This document shows, in pieces, positions 26,031 through 33,496 of a stretch of 64,000 nt of DNA. Location: positions 62,001-126,000 of the forward strand of contig JAHDXR010000009.1 of assembly GCA_023384105.1 (NCBI GenBank), written 5' to 3'. Both the position numbers and the translations under genes were made by a program. The notes under the pieces are model-generated. The model worked only from the letters and a program-made list of their open reading frames with translations, was not told where the DNA came from and ran no database searches. The DNA is from Hyphomonadaceae bacterium (GTDB lineage: Bacteria > Pseudomonadota > Alphaproteobacteria > Caulobacterales > Aquidulcibacteraceae). Every line of letters starts with the position of its first letter. Positions within the stretch are counted from its first letter, which is position 1.

Positions 26031-26986
26031 TTCAGCGCCGCCGCGAAATTGGCGCGCCAGATCGCTTCGATCAGGTCCCAGCGGCCCGCGCCTTCAAGCG
26101 TCGCGATCATCGGGTTCGAGTTCACCTCGATCACCGCGGTTTCGCGCCCGTCGCCCGAAAGGTCGAACAGATCGACCCCGGCCAAGCGCAACCCAATCGC
26201 CGCTGCCGCGGCTATGGCTATCTGCGCCAAGCGCGCCTCGGCGCCGTCCCTCAACTGTGAAGCCCCGCCCCCGGCGGCGCGGTTGGCTGGGCCTTCCAGC
26301 ACGATCTGCGCCCCGCTTTGGACGACAGCGTCGGGATCGAGCAATCGCCCATCCGCATCGCGCCCGCGCGGCTTCAACGGCGGCGCGCCGGGTTCGCGCG
26401 GCAACGCCGCAACCAGTTCGCGCAGACTGCGTGCGCCGTCGCCGACGACCGACGCCGGCGCTTTACAGTATGAAAAAAGAGCCTGGCCTTCGAGCACGAA
26501 CACGCGGTGTTCCGGCGCGCGCACGTAAGGCTGCGCCAGAATTGCGAAATGCTCGCGCGAAACGCGCTGCACGTAATCGGCGAACGCCTCGGCGCTCTCG
26601 ATCACCTCCGCATAGAGCCCGTTCGACGCGGCGATCGGTTTGCAGAACAGCGGATAGGCGGCGCTCTCGGCGAAACGCAGGGCGTCTTCCGGCTCGCGCC
26701 CCGGCGAACGCATTTCGGCCCAGCGCCTGGTGACGAAGAACATTCGCCCCGGCACGGTCGGCACGCCGGCTTCGCGCAGGACGGCCGTACAAAACGCCTT
26801 GTCGCGCGCGATCGAAGCGGCGCGCGCATCGTTCAGCGCATAGGGCGTGGCCGCGCCCGCGGCGAAAACCGCCCTCCGTCCGCCGCCGCTGATCTCGAAC
26901 AGATAGCCGTCCGCGCCATCCAGCGAGCGGAAGCGATATCCGCAGGCCTGGGCGGTGTGAGCGGCGTAGCGCGCGTGGGCGCTCAG
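26027..26986 (-). CDS. ATP-grasp ligase, cyanophycin-synthetase/RimK-like; start codon non-standard or within tRNA-His
   Basis: ATP-grasp fold with N-terminal DKAFCTAVLREAGVPTVPG, lysine in LFCKPIAASNG, the CphA-type PASVVGDGARSLRELV, and the magnesium-binding end GVDLFDLSGDG ... VIEVNSNPMI. It would activate a carboxylate as acyl-phosphate and form an amide. No ATG, GTG or TTG lies between the tRNA-His 3' end and the conserved domain; candidates are CTG 26986 (used here), ATT 26989 overlapping the tRNA CCA end, or a GTG at 27031 that is the tRNA anticodon. GGAGG in the tRNA acceptor arm sits 7 nt before the ATT. Coupled by ATGA to the FolC-like gene. Confidence 0.78.
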   Translation of the reverse strand: MSAHARYAAHTAQACGYRFRSLDGADGYLFEISGGGRRAVFAAGAATPYALNDARAASIARDKAFCTAVLREAGVPTVPGRMFFVTRRWAEMRSPGREPEDALRFAESAAYPLFCKPIAASNGLYAEVIESAEAFADYVQRVSREHFAILAQPYVRAPEHRVFVLEGQALFSYCKAPASVVGDGARSLRELVAALPREPGAPPLKPRGRDADGRLLDPDAVVQSGAQIVLEGPANRAAGGGASQLRDGAEARLAQIAIAAAAAIGLRLAGVDLFDLSGDGRETAVIEVNSNPMIATLEGAGRWDLIEAIWRANFAAALK

Positions 26987-26988
26987 AA

Positions 26989-27065
26989 TGGTACCGCCTC
27001 CAGGGCTCGAACCAGGGACCTCCGGATCCACAATCCGGCGCTCTAACCAACTGAGCTAAGGCGGC
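26989..27065 (-). tRNA. tRNA-His(GTG), alphaproteobacterial type with A73 and no encoded G-1
   Basis: The minus strand reads GCCGCCTTAGCTCAGTTGG, anticodon arm CCGGA-TTGTGGA-TCCGG (anticodon GTG), T arm GGTTCGAGCC, and acceptor AGGCGGT followed by A73 and encoded CCA. The base before position 1 is T, so G-1 is not encoded and the discriminator is A where most bacteria have C73. This matches the atypical tRNA-His described in alphaproteobacteria such as Caulobacter, whose HisRS does not need G-1. Confidence 0.95.
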
Positions 27066-27136
27066 ACATTCGGGGCGCGGAACCTAGCGCCGGCGCCTGG
27101 CCGAAGCAAGGCGGGCCGGACGCCGCGGTCAAGCGA

Positions 27137-27943
27137 TCAAACCGGCCCCCAACCCTGCTGATTGATATAGTTGCGCAGCCGCTCGATGCGATTGTCCGGG
27201 TCGGGGTGGGTCGACAGGAATTCAGGCGGGCGCGAACCGCCGCCCGATTCCATGGCCCGCCAGAACGGGATCGCCTCCTTCGGGTCATAGCCCGCCGCAT
27301 GCATGTAGCGGATGCCGAGGATGTCGGCCTCCGCCTCCTGCTCGCGCGAGAACGGCAGGCTGACGCCAACCTGCGCGCCCAGGCCCAACGCAGCCATGAC
27401 GGTGCGGTTGCTGATCTGCGTGCCAGCCACCTGCAGCGCCGTCTGCGTCGCCACTTCGCGGCTGTACCGCTCGGCGGTGTGGCGCCCGGTCACGTGGCCG
27501 ACTTCGTGTCCCAGCACCGTCGCCATCCAGTCGTCGCGCTCACAGAGCTGATAGAGCCCGCGATAGAAGCCGACCTGCCCGCCCGGCAGCACGAACGCGT
27601 TGCGCTCGTTGCTGTCGAACAGCACGAACTCCCAGCTCTGGTTGCCGCGTCCCGCCGCCTGCACGACCCGGCGTCCCACCGCCTCCAGGCGCCTTTGCGC
27701 CGCGGCGTTGTTCCAGGCCGGCGTCTGCTGGCGCACCTGCTGCCATGCGGAAAGCGACGCCTGCGCCAATTGCGCCTCGTCGACGATGATGAACTGGCCC
27801 CGCCCGGTTTCAGGGTTCTGATAGGTCTCGCACCCCGCCACCAGAACGATCGTCCCAGAAGCCAGCCCGCGCAACAGGTCGCGGCGGTCCAGCTTGGAGA
27901 CGTCGATCAGCTTCGCGCCGCTCTCGCCGTGATGTTCGCACAT
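27137..27943 (-). CDS. M48-family metalloprotease, Tat-type lipoprotein
   Basis: Predicted periplasmic zinc protease of the BepA/LoiP type, acting in envelope quality control. Zinc site HEVGH at 146-150 (VLGHEVGHVTGRH) with the third ligand Glu in EQEAEADILG. The N-terminus carries a twin-arginine-like DRRDLLRGLASG and a lipobox VLVAGC (C38). ATG 27943 is chosen over an upstream in-frame codon at 27976 because GGAGGA lies 7 bp before it. No TPR domain follows, unlike BepA, so it is closer to LoiP-size enzymes. Confidence 0.92.
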   Translation of the reverse strand: MCEHHGESGAKLIDVSKLDRRDLLRGLASGTIVLVAGCETYQNPETGRGQFIIVDEAQLAQASLSAWQQVRQQTPAWNNAAAQRRLEAVGRRVVQAAGRGNQSWEFVLFDSNERNAFVLPGGQVGFYRGLYQLCERDDWMATVLGHEVGHVTGRHTAERYSREVATQTALQVAGTQISNRTVMAALGLGAQVGVSLPFSREQEAEADILGIRYMHAAGYDPKEAIPFWRAMESGGGSRPPEFLSTHPDPDNRIERLRNYINQQGWGPV

Positions 27944-28126
27944 TGTCGTCCTCCTCGTCCGCGCCTCGCTCGACACCCTCTTTAGCCGCCATTTTCAGTT
28001 CGGGCACGCCCGAGGCAAGTGCTCAGACGCCGGTCCGGACTTCTTCACCCGCGCCGTGGACAGACCGAACCCGCCCCGCTATAGACCCTCGCTCCGCGCC
28101 GGGACCCTGTTTCGGCGGCTTGGGAC

Positions 28127-28202
28127 GCCTGGGTAGCTCAGTTGGTAGAGCAGCGGATTGAAAATCCGCGTGTCGCTGGTTCGATTCCGGCCCCAGGCAC
28201 CA
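28127..28202 (+). tRNA. tRNA-Phe(GAA)
   Basis: Acceptor GCCTGGG pairs with CCCAGGC, then A73 and encoded CCA. D arm GCTCAGTTGGTAGAGC, anticodon arm GCGGA-TTGAAAA-TCCGC (anticodon GAA), T arm CTGGTTCGATTCCGG. Complete cloverleaf. Confidence 0.97.
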
Positions 28203-28260
28203 GCGGCCTCCATGCAACGCGACGCGGGCCTTGGCGAGCGACATGCCGCAGGCGCACCTA

Positions 28261-28277
28261 TTGCAACTCATTCGCAA
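28261..28277 (+). promoter_or_regulatory. Fur-type iron box upstream of feoAB
   Basis: TTGCAACTCATTCGCAA, an imperfect inverted repeat (TTGC/GCAA arms), 35 bp before the feoA start. Its reverse complement matches the box at 48137-48153, upstream of the siderophore receptor, at 15 of 17 positions. Shared regulation by Fur (or Irr) is inference from this match and from gene function. Confidence 0.65.
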
Positions 28278-28312
28278 ATGTCTAGGTTTGCGCCCTCGTC
28301 GGGCGCGGACTC

Positions 28313-28546
28313 ATGAATATCAGCGACTTGGTAGAAGGCGGGCTGGCGCGAATTACCGCCATTGCGGCGCCCACCGCCGAACTTGAGGCGAAGCTGCGCG
28401 AGGTCGGCTTCTGCGAGGGCGACCAGGTGCAGCTGCTGACGCGCGGTCCGTTCGGCGGCCAGCCGTTGGCCGTCCGGCTGAGCCGGCGCATCATCGCCAT
28501 GCGCGGCGACGAAGCGCACGCCATCATCGTGGAGCCCGCGCAGTGA
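28313..28546 (+). CDS. feoA: FeoA, ferrous iron transport accessory protein
   Basis: A 77-residue SH3-like cytoplasmic protein that assists FeoB. Family pattern: an initial LVEGGLARITAI, AKLREVGFCEGDQVQLL, GGQPLAVRLSRRIIAMRGDEAHAI. The stop TGA overlaps the GTG start of feoB (GTGA), so the two are coupled. A Fur-type box lies 35 bp upstream. Confidence 0.94.
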   Translation: MNISDLVEGGLARITAIAAPTAELEAKLREVGFCEGDQVQLLTRGPFGGQPLAVRLSRRIIAMRGDEAHAIIVEPAQ

Positions 28547-30372
28547 GCGACGTGCGTCTGGCTCTCGTTGGCGCACCGAACTGCGGTAAGTCGACATTGT
28601 TCAACGGACTGACGGGCGGGCGCGCCAAGACCGCCAACTATGCCGGCGTCACCGTCGAGCGCCGCGTCGGCTGGTTCACGACGCCGGCGGCGTTTCGCGT
28701 CGAATTGCTCGATCTCCCCGGCATATACGGTCTCACCGCGCGCACGCTCGACGAACGCGTCGCCGCTGACACCATTCTCGGGCGCACTCCCGGAGAAGCC
28801 GCGCCGGATGGGCTGATCGTGCTCATCGATGCGAGCGACATCCGCACCCAACTGCACTTCATTCTGCAGGTGAAAGCGCTGGGCCGGCCCATGCTGCTTG
28901 CGCTCAACATGATCGATCTCGCCGAACGCGACGGCGTCAAGATCGACGTCGTCGCGCTCGAGCAAAGGCTGGGCATTCCTGTCGTGACGACACGCGCGAC
29001 CCGCGCGAGCGGGCGCGCCGCCCTGCTCGAACGCCTCGACGACATGATCGGCGTGCTGAAGACCATCACGCCCGCCCGGAGCGCCGGCGAAGCGCCCTCG
29101 CTGAAGCAGCTGCAGCGCGACGCGCGCGCCATCGCCCGCGAGGTCATCCTGGCCGAACCGCCCGCGAACCGCGTCACGCGGGCGATCGACCGCGTGGTGC
29201 TGCACAAGATCGCCGGCCCCTTCATTCTTGCGACCATCCTGTTCCTGATGTTCCAGGCGGTGTTCACCTGGGCGGCGGCGCCCATGGACCTGATCGATCA
29301 GGGCTTCGGCGCGCTGGGAGAATGGGTGCAGACATCGTTGCCGGACAATTGGGTGCGCAGCCTGATCGCCGACGGCGTCATCGCGGGCGTGGGCAGCGTC
29401 ATCGTCTTCCTGCCGCAGATCGTCGTTCTGTTCTCGCTCATCCTGCTGCTTGAAGCGTCGGGCTACATGGCGCGCGCAGCGTTCCTGATGGACGAGATCA
29501 TGCTGCGCGTGGGCCTCAACGGACGCGCCTTCATCCCGCTCCTGTCGAGCTTCGCCTGCGCCATTCCGGGCATGATGGCCGCGCGCACGATCGAAAACGA
29601 ACGCGACCGGCTCACCACGATCATGATCGCGCCGCTGATGACGTGCTCGGCGCGGCTGCCGGTCTATACACTGATCATCGCCGCCTTCATTCCCGCCACC
29701 AAGGTCGGTCCGTTCGGTCTGCAGGGACTGGTGATGTTCGCGCTCTACGCAGTGGGCGTGCTGAGCGCGCTCGTCGTCGCCTTCATTCTGAAGCGCACGG
29801 TGACGAAAGGCCCCCCGCAAGCGCTGCTCATGGAGCTGCCGACGTACAAACTTCCGGACCTGCAGGACTTCCTCATCAATCTGGCGTCGCGCGCCTGGGC
29901 TTTCCTGCGCCGCGCCGGCGGCATGATCTTCGCGGTCACCGTGGTGCTGTGGTTCCTGTCGAGCTTTCCCGCCTCCGCCGAGAGCATTCGCGACTCCTTC
30001 GCCGGCATGATCGGCTCCTGGATCGAACCGATCCTGAAGCCAATCGGCTTCAATCTCGAGATCGCCATAGCGCTGGTGCCGGGCATGGCTGCGCGGGAGG
30101 TGGCTGTCGCCGCGCTCGGCACCGTCTACGCCCTTCAGGGCGCCGACGAAGGCAGCCTCGTCGGCGTGCTGCAGAACGCCTGGTCCTTGCCCACCGCGCT
30201 CGCCTTCCTCGCCTGGTACGTCTACGCGCCCCAATGTCTGGCGAGCCTCGCCGTGGCGCGGCGCGAGACGAACTCATGGCGCTGGACGGCGCTGATGATC
30301 GCCTATCTCTTCGCTCTGGCCTACGTCGCCGCCGGCGCGACCTATTGGATCGCATCGGCCGCGGGACTTTAG
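28543..30372 (+). CDS. feoB: FeoB, ferrous iron transporter (G-protein membrane permease)
   Basis: Imports Fe2+ across the inner membrane. The N-terminal G domain has G1 GAPNCGKST (10-18), the G2 threonine region YAGVTVERRVG, G3 DLPG and G4 NMID. The membrane part contains the two Gate domains (EASGYMARAAFLMDEIMLRVGLNGRAFIPL with LLSSFACAIPG, and LVPGMAAREVAVAALGTVY). At 609 residues it is shorter than E. coli FeoB (about 770) and no FeoC is present. It starts at GTG 28543 within the feoA stop. FeoB fits a low-oxygen lifestyle, as do the nar genes at the other end of the window. Confidence 0.96.
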   Translation: MSDVRLALVGAPNCGKSTLFNGLTGGRAKTANYAGVTVERRVGWFTTPAAFRVELLDLPGIYGLTARTLDERVAADTILGRTPGEAAPDGLIVLIDASDIRTQLHFILQVKALGRPMLLALNMIDLAERDGVKIDVVALEQRLGIPVVTTRATRASGRAALLERLDDMIGVLKTITPARSAGEAPSLKQLQRDARAIAREVILAEPPANRVTRAIDRVVLHKIAGPFILATILFLMFQAVFTWAAAPMDLIDQGFGALGEWVQTSLPDNWVRSLIADGVIAGVGSVIVFLPQIVVLFSLILLLEASGYMARAAFLMDEIMLRVGLNGRAFIPLLSSFACAIPGMMAARTIENERDRLTTIMIAPLMTCSARLPVYTLIIAAFIPATKVGPFGLQGLVMFALYAVGVLSALVVAFILKRTVTKGPPQALLMELPTYKLPDLQDFLINLASRAWAFLRRAGGMIFAVTVVLWFLSSFPASAESIRDSFAGMIGSWIEPILKPIGFNLEIAIALVPGMAAREVAVAALGTVYALQGADEGSLVGVLQNAWSLPTALAFLAWYVYAPQCLASLAVARRETNSWRWTALMIAYLFALAYVAAGATYWIASAAGL

Positions 30373-30449
30373 AGCGAGCGCGGCGTAGAGTGCCGAACTC
30401 ATTTGTCCGGCCGCCAGATGCCGGCGCCTGTCAAAGCGAGGTCGCTCAC

Positions 30450-30656
30450 ATGAGAATTAGCGCGCGGAACCAGATTCCCGGAAAGATCGTGCAGGTCGCC
30501 AAGGGCCAGACGACGGCGCATGTGCGGGTCGATATCGGCAACGGCGTCATCGTCACCTCCTCGATCACCAACGAGGCCGTCGACGACCTCGGGCTGAAGC
30601 CGGGCGACGATGTCGTGGCCATCGTCAAGGCGTCCGACGTCATGATCGGGAAGTAG
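30450..30656 (+). CDS. Molbindin (Mop/TOBE-domain molybdate-binding protein)
   Basis: A 68-residue protein that is a single TOBE/Mop fold: ISARNQIPGKIVQVAKGQTTAHVRVDIGNG and ITNEAVDDLGLKPGDDVVAIVKASDVMIG. Molbindins store or buffer molybdate as hexamers. ATG 30450 gives the exact family start MRISARNQ. It converges on the predicted molybdenum-uptake cluster, whose last gene overlaps its 3' end by 17 bp. Confidence 0.93.
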   Translation: MRISARNQIPGKIVQVAKGQTTAHVRVDIGNGVIVTSSITNEAVDDLGLKPGDDVVAIVKASDVMIGK

Positions 30657-31122
30657 CGGCCTCCGGCGCCGGCGGCGTAAAGCAGCGGCGGCCGGGTTTG
30701 ATGTCGAGAAGCGGCGTGCCGTCGACGCAGTCGAGCCCGCGCACGAAAAGGCGGCCGCCCTCGATACGCTCCAGCGAGACGATCGACGTCGCAATCGGAT
30801 TGGGCCTGATCGGCGAGCGCAGCGAAAAAGTTCCACGAACGCGGCCGTCATTGGCCGGGTTCTGGCGCACGAGATCGCGCCGGGACTGGTTCATCCAATA
30901 GAGGATTTCCAGCCTTGGATATTGGGCGACGCCGTCAAGCGCCTCGATCCAGGGCGCGAACACTTCGATCACGCATAGCGGACCGTCAAGCGCGCCCTGG
31001 CGCGGACAATCGGCGCGCTGCGTCCACGGCGTATGAATGCGGCCTATGAAGGTCAGGCCGGCGTCCGTGGTTGCAGGCGGCGCGACGGCCGCTTCTCCGG
31101 CGCGTAAGTCAATGTCCGACAT
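30640..31122 (-). CDS. TrmO-like (UPF0066/TsaA) SAM-dependent methyltransferase
   Basis: A beta-barrel SAM-binding fold of the TsaA/TrmO family, in E. coli a tRNA t6A37 methylase. Signature residues: GRIHTPWTQRADCPRQG, EILYWMNQSRRD and GTFSLRSPIRPNPIATSIVSLERIEGGRLFVRGLDCVDGTPLLDIKP. ATG 31122 follows a GAGG ribosome site; the product is 160 aa. It lies 13 bp after the ABC ATPase gene of the molybdenum-type cluster. Co-location with molybdenum or metal ABC systems suggests a role other than tRNA modification, which is inference. Confidence 0.82.
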   Translation of the reverse strand: MSDIDLRAGEAAVAPPATTDAGLTFIGRIHTPWTQRADCPRQGALDGPLCVIEVFAPWIEALDGVAQYPRLEILYWMNQSRRDLVRQNPANDGRVRGTFSLRSPIRPNPIATSIVSLERIEGGRLFVRGLDCVDGTPLLDIKPGRRCFTPPAPEAATSRS

Positions 31123-31135
31123 AACCTCTTCGTCC

Positions 31136-31918
31136 TCACATGCCGAATGTCCGCAAAGCCGACGCGCAGACCTTGCGGCCGACGCCGTCGACCGACACGA
31201 TCTCGACCTCGACGCCATAGAGCGCCCCGAGCGTCGCCGATGTCATCACCGCGTCGGGCGCTCCCGCCGCCAGCAGCCGCCCGCCCTTCATCAGCGCAAC
31301 GCGATCGGCGCAACGGAAGGCGTGGTCGGGATCGTGCGTGGAGAACAGCACGGACAAGCCCTCCGCCGCCAGACCGGCGATTTCCGCAAGCACGCGCGCC
31401 TGGTTGCCGAGGTCGAGATTGGCGGTCGGCTCGTCCATCACGAGGCAGCGCGGCTCTTGCGCAAGCGCCCGCGCGATCAGGACCAATTGGCGTTCGCCGC
31501 CGCTGATCTGAGTGTAGGGCGCCGAAGCCAGTTGCTCGATTCGAAGCTTGGCGAGCGCGGCCTGCGCGACGGCGCGGTCCTTGTCGTTCGGCGCCTCGAA
31601 CAGCCCCACGCGCGCGGCGCGGCCCATGAGCACGACGTCCGCCACCGTGAACGGAAAGAAGGCGGCGTGCGCCTGCGGCACATAGGCGAGCGCGCGGGCG
31701 ATCTCCTGCCGTGCGAGACCGAATAGAGGACGCCCGTCCAGCAGCACCTCGCCTGCCAATGGCGCCAGCAGGCCGAGCAGCGTCTTGAACAGCGATGTCT
31801 TGCCGGCGCCGTTCGGCCCCAGCACGCAGAGCGCCTCGCCCCCGCCGACAACGAGGTTCAAGCCTCGCCCCAGCGGCGTCCCGCGATAGCCGAAGTCGAG
31901 CGCGCGCGCTTCCAGCAT
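31136..31918 (-). CDS. ABC transporter ATP-binding protein (FecE/BtuD/MolC type)
   Basis: Energises the partner FecCD permease. Walker A GPNGAGKTS, Q-loop YVPQAHAAFFPF, signature ISGGERQ, Walker B CLVMDEPTANLDL and the H-loop in FSTHDPDHAF are intact. ATG 31918 overlaps the permease stop by one base (TGATG). 260 aa. In MolBC of Haemophilus, a related vitamin-B12-type pair imports molybdate or tungstate; the same role is proposed here from the neighbours. Confidence 0.93.
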   Translation of the reverse strand: MLEARALDFGYRGTPLGRGLNLVVGGGEALCVLGPNGAGKTSLFKTLLGLLAPLAGEVLLDGRPLFGLARQEIARALAYVPQAHAAFFPFTVADVVLMGRAARVGLFEAPNDKDRAVAQAALAKLRIEQLASAPYTQISGGERQLVLIARALAQEPRCLVMDEPTANLDLGNQARVLAEIAGLAAEGLSVLFSTHDPDHAFRCADRVALMKGGRLLAAGAPDAVMTSATLGALYGVEVEIVSVDGVGRKVCASALRTFGM

Positions 31919-32946
31919 CAGCGCCAGCCTCGCGCCGCAATCGCCAGCAAGTAGAGAAAGAACGGCGCGCCAAGCCCCGCGGTCAGGACGCCCAGGGGAA
32001 TCTCGACAGCGGCGGCGCTGCGGGCGACCAGATCGACTCCGACGAGGCACCCCCCGCCCAGCATGATCGAAGCCGGCAAGAGGCGGCCGAAGTCCGGCCC
32101 GACCAATGCGCGCGCCATGTGCGGCGTGAGCAGTCCGATCCAGCCGATCACGCCGGAGATGGAGACGGCCGCCGCCGTCATCAGTGTTGCGGCGGCGATC
32201 AGCACGGCGCGCAGCGCCCTGGTGTTCACGCCGAGCGCCCGCGCCTCCTCGTCGTCCAGCGACAGCAGATTCATGCGCCACCGCAGCAGAAACATCGGCG
32301 CAAGGCCCAGCAGCATCGCCGGCAATACCGACAGCACGTCGCCGCGCGTGACCGCCGACAGGCTGCCGAGCAGCCAGTAGGTAATGGCCGGCAACTGATT
32401 GTAGGGATCGGCGAGCGTCTTGATCAGCGAAACGCAGGCGCCCAGCAATGCGCCGATGGCGACGCCCGCCAGCACAAGCACCAGCACCGGATCGTGCGCG
32501 CGCACCGCCGAACCGATGGCGTAAACAAGCGCGACCGCCGCAAGCCCGCCCACAAACGCCAAAGCCTGGATCGCCAGCAGGGGCAGTGCGAGATATATGC
32601 CCAGCACCGCGCCGAGGCTCGCGCCGGCGGTGACGCCAAGGATGTCCGGCGACACCAGCGGATTGCGGAAAAGCCCCTGATAGGCCGCGCCCGCCGCCGA
32701 CAGCGCCGCGCCGATGAGCAACGCCGCGACAACGCGCGGCAGGCGCACTTGCCAAATCACGGTCTCGACCGTCGGCGGCAGGCCCGACGGCGCCCCGGTC
32801 AGCCCCGCCCAGATCGCGCGGACGATGTCGAGCGGCGCGACAGCATATTTTCCAAGCGCCAGCGATGCGATCACCAATACGACAAGGCTGAGCGGCGCAA
32901 GCCACCGGCGCACGCCGACGGATGTGACGGCGTCAGCGACAGACAT
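31918..32946 (-). CDS. FecCD/BtuC-family ABC transporter permease
   Basis: Integral membrane protein of 342 residues with about ten helices, typical of type II importers for siderophores, B12 or molybdate: AAGAAYQGLFRNPLVSPDILGVTAGASLGAV is the family hallmark, and ISGVIGWIGLLTPHMARALVGPDFGRLLPASIMLGG gives the coupling helix facing the ATPase. ATG 32946 starts MSVADAVTSVGVRRW and overlaps the DUF2478 gene by 14 bp. The longer open frame above it is out of frame with the DUF2478 gene and not coding. Confidence 0.94.
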   Translation of the reverse strand: MSVADAVTSVGVRRWLAPLSLVVLVIASLALGKYAVAPLDIVRAIWAGLTGAPSGLPPTVETVIWQVRLPRVVAALLIGAALSAAGAAYQGLFRNPLVSPDILGVTAGASLGAVLGIYLALPLLAIQALAFVGGLAAVALVYAIGSAVRAHDPVLVLVLAGVAIGALLGACVSLIKTLADPYNQLPAITYWLLGSLSAVTRGDVLSVLPAMLLGLAPMFLLRWRMNLLSLDDEEARALGVNTRALRAVLIAAATLMTAAAVSISGVIGWIGLLTPHMARALVGPDFGRLLPASIMLGGGCLVGVDLVARSAAAVEIPLGVLTAGLGAPFFLYLLAIAARGWR

Positions 32947-33490
32947 GCGCCACGCGTCGCACATGGCGCAGCAGCCAATCGTCCAGGTCCGCGCGGCGCG
33001 GCGCCAGGAGCTGCCCCGCCTCTCCGGTGAACCGGCGCCAGTCTTCAAGCCAAGGCTCGGCGACGAGGGTGAGAAACGGAATGCCGGCCGCCATGACGGC
33101 GAGCATGTCGTCGGCCAAGCCGCCGCCGCCGGCTTCAAGCTTCCCGAACCGGTTGGCGACAACGAGATCGGCGCCCGTCTCCACCGCGCGCCGCAATGCA
33201 ACGCTGGCCCTCGCGACGCCGGCCGGATCGATCCGGCAGCCGGTCGCGCCAGGGCCGAGGTCCTGAAAGATGACCTGCTGTTCGCCGGTTTCCAGGTCGC
33301 GCAGCGCCGCGCCGCAGGCGCTGTCCTTGCCGCTGGCGAGGACATCCACCAGGCCGCGCACGACAACGCCGCGCACCAGCCAGTGATCGGCGAAGTTCGC
33401 AAGCAAGACGCTATCGTCCATGACGCCAGGCGCATGCACGACCGCGGCGATGGCGGGCGCCGGTGACGTCAATTCATGTTCAGCAGACAT
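32933..33490 (-). CDS. DUF2478 protein associated with molybdenum transport loci
   Basis: 185 residues, soluble, alpha/beta. Pattern: IAAVVHAPGVMDDSVLLANFADHW, a Cys in SACGAALRDLETGEQQVIFQDLGPGATGCRIDP, ETGADLVVANRFGKLEAGGGGLADDM, and a terminal WLEDWRRFTG. I recognise the family as DUF2478, which often sits by molybdate transport genes and has a NTPase-like look, but no Walker A is present. Its stop overlaps the permease start by 14 bp and its start lies 6 bp after the binding-protein gene, so all are one operon. Confidence 0.75.
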   Translation of the reverse strand: MSAEHELTSPAPAIAAVVHAPGVMDDSVLLANFADHWLVRGVVVRGLVDVLASGKDSACGAALRDLETGEQQVIFQDLGPGATGCRIDPAGVARASVALRRAVETGADLVVANRFGKLEAGGGGLADDMLAVMAAGIPFLTLVAEPWLEDWRRFTGEAGQLLAPRRADLDDWLLRHVRRVAHVCR

Positions 33491-33496
33491 TTGGGC

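Noticed and set aside
21565-26986. Classical CBASS operon
   Set aside because: Patatin is present, but no cGAS/DncV-like nucleotidyltransferase, Cap2/Cap3 or HORMA/TRIP13 gene is encoded anywhere in the window.
28282-30234. Long open frame antisense to feoB
   Set aside because: Rich in Arg/His/Asp as expected of the antisense of GC-rich genes, with no domain; feoB explains the region. The same holds for long opposite-strand frames over the RND, P-type ATPase, TonB receptor and nar genes.
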